From Pseudomonadota bacterium (GTDB lineage: Bacteria > Pseudomonadota > Alphaproteobacteria > Rhizobiales > Xanthobacteraceae): DNA of 64,000 nucleotides. Every line of letters starts with the position of its first letter. The first letter of the stretch is position 1. The notes under the pieces were generated by a model. The model searched no databases, was not told the DNA's origin, and saw only the letters and a list, made by a program, of their open reading frames with translations. The position numbers were made by a program, and so were the translations under genes. Positions 34,928 through 41,789 of this stretch are shown here, piece after piece. The stretch spans positions 124,001 through 188,000 of the forward strand of contig JAEWHP010000023.1 of NCBI GenBank assembly GCA_023387735.1. The letters run 5' to 3'.

Positions 34928-35908
34928 ATGACGCAACCAACCCATCTTCTTTCGCGCTTCAACGAACGCCTCAGTCTGCCATTGATTGCAGCACCGATGT
35001 TTCTCGTCTCAGGCATCGAGCTCGTGGTAGCCGCATGCCGCAACGGCGTGATCGGTTCATTCCCGACAGTGAACTGCCGCAGCCCGGAGCAACTCGACGA
35101 GTGGCTCGGCGAGATTGAGCGCCGCTTGCAGCTTCATTCGGACGCCAGCGGCAAGCGCGCCGCGCCTGTTTGCGCGAACCTGATCGTGCATCGCTCCAAC
35201 GCAAGGCTGGAGCAGGACCTGCAGGTATTGCTGCGGCACAAGCCGGAGATGGTCATCACCTCGGTGGGGTCGCCGGCGCCGGTGCTCGGTCCGTTGCACG
35301 ACGCCGGCGCGCTGGTTTTCGCCGACGTCGCCTCCATCCGCCACGCCGAGCGGGCGGTGGCGGCCGGCGCCGACGGGCTGGTGCTGCTGACCGCAGGCGC
35401 GGGCGGCCAGACCGGCTGGCTCAACCCGTTCGTGTTCGTGCGCGCGGTGCGGGGGTTCTTCGATGGACCGCTGGTGCTCGCCGGCGGCATCGCCGACGGC
35501 CACGCTTTGCGCGCCGCGCGGGCGCTCGGCTGCGACCTCGCCTACATGGGCACCAAGTTTATCGCGACCCGCGAGAGCATGGCCGACGAGCGCTACCGCG
35601 AGATGCTCGTCGCCAGCAGCGCCGACGACATCCTGCTGACGAAAGCATTTACGGGTCTGCAGACCAACATGCTGCGGCCCTCGATCGAGGCCGCCGGTCT
35701 CGATCCCGACGATCTGCCCGCGCGCGGCGCGATCGATATCGGCAAGGACATCGATATCGGCGCGCGCGAAAGCCGCCCCAGGCGCTGGAAGGACATCTGG
35801 AGCGCGGGGCATTCCACGTCGGGCGTGAGCGAAGTTCTTTCCGTCGACGAGATGGTCGCGCGCACCATCGCTGAGTATCGCGACGCCGATCAGCGCCTGC
35901 GGCCTTAA
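34928..35908 (+). CDS. Nitronate monooxygenase family flavoprotein (second copy)
   Basis: 326 residues, paralog of the protein at 20527: FNERLSLPLIAAPMFLVSGI at the start, VCANLIVHRSNARLEQDL, GADGLVLLTAGAGGQTGW and GPLVLAGGIADGHALRAARALG for FMN phosphate binding, then ADERYREML. TIM-barrel flavoprotein of the NMO/2-nitropropane dioxygenase class. Its stop overlaps by four bases the end of the convergent MocR gene. Confidence 0.9.
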   Translation: MTQPTHLLSRFNERLSLPLIAAPMFLVSGIELVVAACRNGVIGSFPTVNCRSPEQLDEWLGEIERRLQLHSDASGKRAAPVCANLIVHRSNARLEQDLQVLLRHKPEMVITSVGSPAPVLGPLHDAGALVFADVASIRHAERAVAAGADGLVLLTAGAGGQTGWLNPFVFVRAVRGFFDGPLVLAGGIADGHALRAARALGCDLAYMGTKFIATRESMADERYREMLVASSADDILLTKAFTGLQTNMLRPSIEAAGLDPDDLPARGAIDIGKDIDIGARESRPRRWKDIWSAGHSTSGVSEVLSVDEMVARTIAEYRDADQRLRP

Positions 35909-37341
35909 CGCACAATGCGGCCGAGCACGTGTGCGGCCCGGTCGATCTCTTGCTCGTTCCACGCGGCGAAGCCGAGAAACAGGCCCTGCTCGTCGCTTCG
36001 GTGATACGTCATGATCGACAGCGCCCGGCTGACGACGCCGGCCTCGAGCAGCCGCGCCGCCAGTTTCTGGTCGTCGCTGGCGCCGTGGCACCGCGCCAGC
36101 AGTTGCATTCCGCCGGCCGGGGCCTCGACCGTCAACCGGTCGCCGGCTTCGTTGGCCAGCGCCTGCAGCATGCGGTCGCGCCGCGCCTTGTAGAGACGCG
36201 TCATCTTCCTGATGTGGCCGAGATAGGTGCCCGCGCCGATAAATTCGGCCAGCGCATCCTGCATCGTGATCGACGTCAGCATGCCGAGGTGGCGCTGCGC
36301 CAGCTCGAAGATTTCGACCTGCGCTTCGGGGACCACGACATAGCCGAGGCGGATGTCCGCATAGGTCGCTTTCGAGAAGGTGCCGAGATAGAAAATTCGC
36401 GGCGACGGCGCCAGCCCCTGCAGCGCGGCGACCGGCCGCGCCTCGTAATGAAACTCGCCGTCATAATCGTCCTCGATGATGCAGGCGCCGACGGACTCCG
36501 CATGGCGAAGCAGTTCGAGCCGGCGGCCGATCGTCATCAGCCGTCCCGTCGGATACTGGTGCGACGGGGTGATGAAGATGACACGCGGCGCATCCTTGCG
36601 GGAGCCGATCGTCATGCCCTGTTCGTCGAGCGGCATCGCGGAGACGATGGCGCCGGCGGCCTTGAAGGCGACGTACGCGCCGCCATAGCCCGGGCTTTCG
36701 GCCCAGGCGTGATCGCCGGGTTCGAGCAATGCGGCCGCGACCAGTGTGATGCCGGCCTGCGCCGTCGGCACGATCAGGATCTGGTGCGGCCTGGCCTTGA
36801 TGCCGCGATGAACCGACAGATGTGCCAGCAGCGCTTCCTGCAGCGGCGGATGGTTGATGGACCGGTCGCGGCGCGACAAGGCGTTTCGCGCCGCGCCGCG
36901 CAAACAGCGGCTCCACAGATCGTGTGGAAACTCGCGTTCGTCCGCCAGTCCCGGCTGAAAGGGCCGGGGCCGGCCTTTGTGGATCGGCGGCCAGATCGAC
37001 CTTTGCAGGCTGCGTGCCCAGGGCGACAGATTCACCCGGTCGCTCCCGCTGGTCCGCGGCGAAAGCCTGCGGCGATCGAGCGCGAGGCCCTCGGCCACCG
37101 CCGGACGCCGCCCGGCGGAAAGCGTGAGGTAGCCTTCCGCAGCCAGTTGCTCGATCGCAAACGAAATCGTGTTGCGCGACACGTCGAGCGATTGCGCGAG
37201 GTGCCGGCTCGACGGCAGGCGCTGGCCCGGCGCGAGCCGGCCGCCGGTGATGAGGGCGCGCAACTGGTCCGTAAGCTGGCGCGTCAACGTGTCTCCGCCG
37301 TCGCGCGCGAGATCGAGCATTCCGGGCAAAAGGTCGTCCAT
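35905..37341 (-). CDS. MocR-type transcriptional regulator (GntR HTH + aminotransferase fold)
   Basis: 478 residues. Residues about 15-85 are a GntR winged helix (TLTRQLTDQLRALITGGRLA, LPSSRHLAQSLDVSRNTI, AEGYLTLSAG); the rest is a fold-type I aminotransferase domain with SPGYGGAYVAF, the region EDDYDGEFHYE, and the PLP Lys in YLGTFSKATYADIRLGY. Such proteins use PLP as effector, as PdxR or GabR. The start is ATG 37341; ATG 37353 is an alternative. It is divergent from an EamA-type exporter, with repeated CTGG sites in between, so it most likely controls that exporter. Confidence 0.9.
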   Translation of the reverse strand: MDDLLPGMLDLARDGGDTLTRQLTDQLRALITGGRLAPGQRLPSSRHLAQSLDVSRNTISFAIEQLAAEGYLTLSAGRRPAVAEGLALDRRRLSPRTSGSDRVNLSPWARSLQRSIWPPIHKGRPRPFQPGLADEREFPHDLWSRCLRGAARNALSRRDRSINHPPLQEALLAHLSVHRGIKARPHQILIVPTAQAGITLVAAALLEPGDHAWAESPGYGGAYVAFKAAGAIVSAMPLDEQGMTIGSRKDAPRVIFITPSHQYPTGRLMTIGRRLELLRHAESVGACIIEDDYDGEFHYEARPVAALQGLAPSPRIFYLGTFSKATYADIRLGYVVVPEAQVEIFELAQRHLGMLTSITMQDALAEFIGAGTYLGHIRKMTRLYKARRDRMLQALANEAGDRLTVEAPAGGMQLLARCHGASDDQKLAARLLEAGVVSRALSIMTYHRSDEQGLFLGFAAWNEQEIDRAAHVLGRIVR

Positions 37342-37390
37342 AACTGGCACCATCGATCTGGCAGGACTGGTTCTTTCCTTAGAGCCAGTT
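37342..37390. promoter_or_regulatory. Candidate MocR operator (CTGG repeats)
   Basis: Three direct CTGG units (37344, 37358, 37367) and one inverted CCAG (37385). Perfect seven-base inverted arms AACTGGC (37342-37348) and GCCAGTT (37384-37390) enclose the region. This is the divergent promoter region of the MocR gene and the exporter. Confidence 0.45.
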
Positions 37391-37437
37391 GAAAGGCTAG
37401 GCAATCGGCTCCGCATCAGGGCAGGGGCGTATCGGAG

Positions 37438-38346
37438 ATGGCCGGTGGACTTTCGACCCGTAGCGCGGCGGTTCTGCTCGCCGGCGTCGTGCTGGCATGG
37501 GGTACCAACTGGCCGGTGACCAAACTGATCGTACAGGATGTGACGCCGCTGTGGGCGACGGCACTGCGCTGCCTGATCGCGTCGGCCGCGCTGGCGCCGC
37601 TGCTGTGGATGCAAGGTAATTTTATCATTCCGAAGCGCGGCGACCTGCCGGTGGTTTTCTGCACCTCGATCCTGCACCTGGTGGCGTTCTCGGCGCTGAT
37701 TGCGATCGGGCTGCAATTCGTGCCGGCGGGCAGGGCCATCGTGCTCGGCTACACAACGCCACTATGGGTCGCGATCGGGGCGGCAATTTTCCTTGCAGAA
37801 GAGATCACGCGCCGCCGCGCGATCGGTATCGGCTTCGGTCTGGCGGGCCTTGCGGTCATCTTCAATCCGCAGACGCTGAACTGGGGCGACGGCAACGCGC
37901 TGTTCGGCAGCGGACTCATTCTGGTCGCGGCGTTCTGCTGGGCCGGCAACATCGTCTACGTCAGGGCGCACCGGTGGATTTCGACACCCTTTCAACTTGT
38001 GTTCTGGCAGGTGCTGCTGGCCGCCGCGCTGCTTACCGTCATTGCCTGGTTCGTGGATGGCCCGCCGCATATCGCGTGGACCGGGCGCCTCATCGGCCTG
38101 CTGCTGTTCAGCGGCATCGTCTGCACGGCGTTTGCCAACTGGGCGATGACCATGGTGAACCGCAGCCTGCCCGCCGTCACCACCTCGCTATGGCTGCTCG
38201 CCACGCCGCTGCTTGGCATCGTCAGCGCGACCGCGATTTTGCACGAACCGCTCGAGCCCTCGCTGTTTCTGGCGATGACGCTGATCATCGGCGGCATCGC
38301 ACTCGGCACCGTCACCGGCGGCTCGCTGCGCGCCAAACCAACCTAA
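37438..38346 (+). CDS. EamA/DMT family exporter
   Basis: 302 residues with ten hydrophobic segments in two EamA repeats: LLAGVVLAWGTNWPVTKLIVQ in repeat 1, LILVAAFCWAGNIVYVRAH in repeat 2. Typical of drug/metabolite transporters that export amino acids or other small metabolites, consistent with a PLP-dependent MocR regulator divergent from it. The substrate is unknown. The stop overlaps the end of the convergent membrane-protein gene by four bases. Confidence 0.9.
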   Translation: MAGGLSTRSAAVLLAGVVLAWGTNWPVTKLIVQDVTPLWATALRCLIASAALAPLLWMQGNFIIPKRGDLPVVFCTSILHLVAFSALIAIGLQFVPAGRAIVLGYTTPLWVAIGAAIFLAEEITRRRAIGIGFGLAGLAVIFNPQTLNWGDGNALFGSGLILVAAFCWAGNIVYVRAHRWISTPFQLVFWQVLLAAALLTVIAWFVDGPPHIAWTGRLIGLLLFSGIVCTAFANWAMTMVNRSLPAVTTSLWLLATPLLGIVSATAILHEPLEPSLFLAMTLIIGGIALGTVTGGSLRAKPT

Positions 38347-39032
38347 TTCGCCACGAAGTACCAGTTCTCGTCGTAGCGAACGAGTTGGCTCGGCGGCTTG
38401 TCCTCGAACTCGAAGAACTTTTTGGGATCGGCGCTGGATGGCACGTGCAGGAAGCCGGTGAAACTGTGCTTGAGGCCGCGCGAGGCCAGGAACAGTACAT
38501 AGGTGCCTACGTCGGTCTCGTCGACGACGATGTCGTTGCCCCCGGCGGAAACCCTGGGCTCGCCCTCTCCAAGGGCAATCAGATTCCTGTTGTGGCTCAC
38601 GTTGGGCTTGAGTTCGCCGGCCTCGACCCGCGCCACGATCCGCTCGCGGTTCTGCCGGTGCCAGTAGAAATTCTGCTGCAGAGCGATCTGCTGCAGCGGG
38701 GCATAAACGAGAACGGCGAGCGTCAGCGCATAGATGAGAAACGGAAGGGCGAACTTCGCGCCGCCGTCCGTGATCCGAAGCAGCAGCGTCACCGACCACA
38801 GGGCGCAGCCGCAGAACGCAAGCGCCGCCAGCGGCAGCACGCCGAGCAGGACGAAGCCGGACGGCCAGTCCGCCATCAATAATTCCCAGGTCGCGATCGC
38901 CAGCGTGACGGCCGAAATCGCGATGGCCGTGATCAGCGCGCGTCTAACCGATGGCCGTCCCGGGGCGGTCGTCGTCCGGGGGATTGACCCCGCTGCACTC
39001 CGCTGCTTCGCCTCGCTGTCCGCTTCGCCCAC
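38343..39032 (-). CDS. Membrane-anchored hypothetical protein
   Basis: 229 residues. A short charged N-terminus is followed by about three TM segments (ALITAIAISAVTLAIATWEL; GFVLLGVLPLAALAFCG; FALPFLIYALTLAVLVYAP) and a soluble C-terminal region of about 115 residues ending QLVRYDENWYFVAN. No known domain. The start lies 7 bp from a perfect CtrA box that separates it from the small gene at 39129. The function is unknown. Confidence 0.72.
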   Translation of the reverse strand: MGEADSEAKQRSAAGSIPRTTTAPGRPSVRRALITAIAISAVTLAIATWELLMADWPSGFVLLGVLPLAALAFCGCALWSVTLLLRITDGGAKFALPFLIYALTLAVLVYAPLQQIALQQNFYWHRQNRERIVARVEAGELKPNVSHNRNLIALGEGEPRVSAGGNDIVVDETDVGTYVLFLASRGLKHSFTGFLHVPSSADPKKFFEFEDKPPSQLVRYDENWYFVAN

Positions 39033-39038
39033 CCGTGC

Positions 39039-39055
39039 TTAACCCGCCGTTAACC
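39039..39055 (+). promoter_or_regulatory. CtrA box in divergent region
   Basis: TTAACCCGCCGTTAACC is a perfect TTAA-N7-TTAACC site. It sits 7 bp from the start of the minus-strand membrane-protein gene and 74 bp before the ATG at 39129. It could regulate either. Confidence 0.65.
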
Positions 39056-39128
39056 AAATCGGCCACAACAATAGCCCCTGGGGATGGCTGGCCGCCACGG
39101 CCGGGCGGTCGCAAACAGGGGGCACAAC

Positions 39129-39371
39129 ATGGATTTCGATCGATATTCCGCCAAAACCCTGGTGACGCTGGATGAAATCCGATGGCGGGTGGGTCGGGCG
39201 CTCGACCGGCACCCGCTTTGCCGCAACGTTGAATTCGACATCGTCTCCATGCCCCGATCCCGCAAAGGCAACTGGACCATCAGCCTGAGGTCGGTTGCTC
39301 CCACCGCGCTGTGGGAGGCCTCCGAAATCGTCGCTGACATCCAGGACGCCTACGAACTGGCCGCGGCCTGA
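39129..39371 (+). CDS. Small hypothetical protein (80 aa)
   Basis: 80 residues, no signal peptide or TM segment. Reads as an alpha/beta soluble protein: a basic helix (TLVTLDEIRWRVGRALDRHP), a beta strand (NVEFDIVSMP), another strand (NWTISLRSV) and a final helix (WEASEIVADIQDAYELA). No family recognised. Codon bias matches real genes in the window. ATG 39129 is preferred over an in-frame ATG at 39084. The nearby CtrA box suggests cell-cycle control. Confidence 0.65.
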   Translation: MDFDRYSAKTLVTLDEIRWRVGRALDRHPLCRNVEFDIVSMPRSRKGNWTISLRSVAPTALWEASEIVADIQDAYELAAA

Positions 39372-39487
39372 TTCCTGGTCATATCGGTGCCTTTTTTTAC
39401 CCTTTCGGGGTGGGCGAGGTCGCGTTCGGCATGGTAAAGCCTCATTTAACGTCCAGCTTTGGGCAAAGGCACCAGACGTCGGCGGGA

Positions 39488-40210
39488 ATGGAGACCTTTT
39501 TGACCAAAGCGATGACCATCGTTGCGCTGATCTGTTTTCTGCTGGTCGGCGTTGCCGCGACCGCGATTATCGGCCGCGACAGCATTCCTACTCCAAGGCT
39601 TCAACTGAGCTCGCTCGAACTGGCGTCCGCTTCGGTCTCCGCCGTCCAGGGCCCGGTGTCGAACCGGGAAGGCAAGCAGGACAAGCTCGCCGTCGCCGCC
39701 TATTCGCTGCAGCAGCCGTCCGAACCGCAACAACTCGATCCCGTGCTGAGCGAATCGCTTCGCCGCGCCTATGCGTCCACCTCGCCTGCCGATATCGGCA
39801 TGCCGAAAGAAATCGCGGCGCCGAGCGACCCGACTGCGACGCAGGCCACTGCTCCCGCCGCTCCGGCAAAGCCCAAGGTCGTCGCCAAGCCAGCACCGCA
39901 GAAGTCCTACGCGCTGCTAAGCGACGTCCAGATCGCCGGCATCAAGGAGCGGCTGAAATTGTCCGCCGCGCAGGAATCCTACTGGCCGCCGGTGGAGACG
40001 GCGTTGCGCGCCGTTGCGCGCAAGATCCATGCGGGCCGCCAGGCAAACCCGAACGCGACCGGCGTGCCGATCGATCCGGACGCGGCGGAAGTCCAGCAGT
40101 TGAAGTCGGCGGCGATGCCGCTGTTGTTCCAGTTGCGTGAAGACCAGAAGAGCGAAGTGCGCTCGCTCGCCCGCATCATCGGGCTGGAAAAAGTTGCCTC
40201 GATGATCTGA
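39488..40210 (+). CDS. Anchored hypothetical protein with LTXXQ/Spy-like C-terminus
   Basis: 240 residues. N-terminal TM or signal anchor (TIVALICFLLVGVAATAII), a long Ala/Pro/Ser linker to about residue 135, then a helical C-terminal domain (DVQIAGIKERLKLSAAQESY, WPPVETALRAVARKIHAG, LLFQLREDQKSEVRSLARI) that resembles the LTXXQ/CpxP-Spy type of periplasmic chaperone. I infer a periplasmic, membrane-tethered helical protein; the precise role is unknown. ATG 39488 is the start at the family-like N-terminus, not ATG 39410. Confidence 0.75.
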   Translation: METFLTKAMTIVALICFLLVGVAATAIIGRDSIPTPRLQLSSLELASASVSAVQGPVSNREGKQDKLAVAAYSLQQPSEPQQLDPVLSESLRRAYASTSPADIGMPKEIAAPSDPTATQATAPAAPAKPKVVAKPAPQKSYALLSDVQIAGIKERLKLSAAQESYWPPVETALRAVARKIHAGRQANPNATGVPIDPDAAEVQQLKSAAMPLLFQLREDQKSEVRSLARIIGLEKVASMI

Positions 40211-40318
40211 TCGGCAACGACCGCGGCTGCATCGCCGCCGGTTCCGGATTGTCAGCGTCATTCCCTGCCGGAACATCACCTCCCGCCATGCGTTTGCCCG
40301 CGTGGACGAAGGAGACTG

Positions 40319-41002
40319 ATGATGCGCACATCAACTGCCTATTTTGCAGGGGTGGGAACCGTAGTCGCGGCGGTCGCTGTCGGACTTGGCGGCGGCTATC
40401 TGGCGGCCAATGTCGTCAGCCCGCACGAGCCGGGGGTATCGAAGCTGGAGCGCAGGATGTCGGAGGCGCAGATCGCTGCGACGACGGCGCCCTCGGAACC
40501 GGTAGCACGTATTGTGCCGACCACTGCGGCTGCGGCCAATCCGGTTTCATCGCCTCCCACTGCGGCGGCTCCGCAAGCCGATACGCAGCAGACGGCGCAG
40601 ACATCGGCGAAGCCTGGGCAGCCGCAGATGACCGCGTCGAATGCCGCCGCGTCCGCCGAAGAGAAGATCATCACCAATACCCCGCGACCCGTTCAGCCCG
40701 TATCCACGAAGGCGGCCGAGCAGGTCAGTGAAAGGAGCATCGCGGAAAAACCGGCCGCGGCGCAGGATGCCTTCGCCCGGGCGCGTGACGTCGACATCAA
40801 GCGGGCGGCTGTGGAAAAGCGCCGGGCTGAGCGCCGCGCACGCTGGGAAGAGAAGCAGAAGCGCCGCGCCCGGCAGCCGCGCGAGCAGGAGCTCGAGGCG
40901 GTCGAGGAGAGGGTCAGGGAAGTGACCGAGCAGCGGCAGGTCTTCGCCGCCGAAACGGTGCGGACCGAATCGCCACGGATCAGGCTGTTCGATCTGGACT
41001 GA
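40319..41002 (+). CDS. Anchored Ala/Pro-rich hypothetical protein with charged coiled coil
   Basis: 227 residues. An N-terminal hydrophobic segment with Gly (VGTVVAAVAVGLGGGYLAA) is followed by an Ala/Thr/Pro-rich stretch (about 45-130) and a strongly charged coiled-coil region (about 150-205; KRAAVEKRRAERRARWEEKQ). GGAG lies upstream of two adjacent ATG codons (40319, 40322). No family recognised; it could span the periplasm. It is one of several exported hypothetical proteins in a row. Confidence 0.72.
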   Translation: MMRTSTAYFAGVGTVVAAVAVGLGGGYLAANVVSPHEPGVSKLERRMSEAQIAATTAPSEPVARIVPTTAAAANPVSSPPTAAAPQADTQQTAQTSAKPGQPQMTASNAAASAEEKIITNTPRPVQPVSTKAAEQVSERSIAEKPAAAQDAFARARDVDIKRAAVEKRRAERRARWEEKQKRRARQPREQELEAVEERVREVTEQRQVFAAETVRTESPRIRLFDLD

Positions 41003-41023
41003 AACCTTCCCTGACGATCGCAG

Positions 41024-41257
41024 CTAGCCGCCGCGCGATTCCACGACCTTGCGGCAGGCGTCCGACAGGTTCGCCTTGTTCGCCTTCAGGCAGGCATTCA
41101 TCTGCGGCGGCTTGCCGATATGTTCAGCGCAGAATTTTCCCGCGTCTGAACGGCAGGCCATCTGATCCTGTACGCTGGGTCCGGATTGTGCCGAGGCCAG
41201 CGAAGTTGCGGCAAACAGTGCGACAAGCGCGGCTGCGACGTGGACTGATTTTCTCAT
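41024..41257 (-). CDS. Small exported Cys-rich protein
   Basis: 77 residues: signal peptide 1-24 (AALVALFAATSLASA), then a mature part with four Cys in MACRSDAGKFCAEHIGKPP, MNACLKANKANLSDACRK. The spacing is that of the small Cys-rich repeat (GLG1-type) domain. The start is ATG 41257 with AAAGGTG upstream; the longer in-frame extension to 41368 is not signal-like. Function unknown; likely periplasmic. Confidence 0.78.
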   Translation of the reverse strand: MRKSVHVAAALVALFAATSLASAQSGPSVQDQMACRSDAGKFCAEHIGKPPQMNACLKANKANLSDACRKVVESRGG

Positions 41258-41496
41258 GGAACACCTTTCGACGGGTTTTGTGGGGCTTGCGGTTGAGCGC
41301 CGCGGAAACTCGTCTAGGTTGCGCCTGTGGTCCATGCCATGTTCATGGCGTCGGAAAATTGCCTGCAAATCCCGTTTGCGTCGCGCTCCATCTTCATGGG
41401 ATGTTGCGAGCCGCTACTCTGCATCATGTACGTCTCACGTCGGCTGCGGTGACCGATCGGTATATCGCAAGGCTGCACGCCAATCGGAGAGATGAC

Positions 41497-41787
41497 ATGT
41501 CAAAGAAATCAGGATGGCTGAACGCGGGTCTGGCCCTGGCGGCATTTTCCGCCGTGGCGTCGTTCGCGCTGGGCGGTGCGAGTTCGGCCCAGGCCGCGGT
41601 GGTCTACTGCAAGACCGTCGGCGTTCCCAAGGGCTGCGTGGCGCGGCCTACGCCGGTGGCTGCAGCCGCCGTTGTGACGCCGGCAGTCGGGGTCGCCCGT
41701 GTCGGCGTTGGCGCCCCCGGCGTCGGTGTTCGCGCCGGCACGCCGATGAACCGCGGTGGTCCGGTGAACCGCGTCGGCCGACGCTGA
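41497..41787 (+). CDS. Small exported Val/Gly-rich protein
   Basis: 96 residues with a signal peptide (GLALAAFSAVASFALGGASSAQA), two Cys soon after (VVYCKTVGVPKGCVARP), then a Val/Gly/Ala tract (GVARVGVGAPGVGVRAG) and a basic end (NRGGPVNRVGRR). GGAGAG is located upstream. Low-complexity exported proteins of this kind are common in this group; function unknown. It converges on the histidine kinase gene after 2 bp. Confidence 0.7.
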   Translation: MSKKSGWLNAGLALAAFSAVASFALGGASSAQAAVVYCKTVGVPKGCVARPTPVAAAAVVTPAVGVARVGVGAPGVGVRAGTPMNRGGPVNRVGRR

Positions 41788-41789
41788 GT

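Noticed and set aside
35929..37392. A 487-codon plus-strand open frame opposite the MocR gene
   Set aside because: Shadow of the regulator; Arg-rich composition and no recognisable domain.
37438..38346. Fusion of the EamA exporter with the convergent membrane protein gene
   Set aside because: Only the stop codons overlap by four bases on opposite strands; they are separate genes.
39435..39451. TAAA-N7-TTAACG as a third CtrA box before the Spy-like gene
   Set aside because: The left half and the last base deviate from TTAA-N7-TTAAC, so the match is too weak to annotate alongside two perfect sites.
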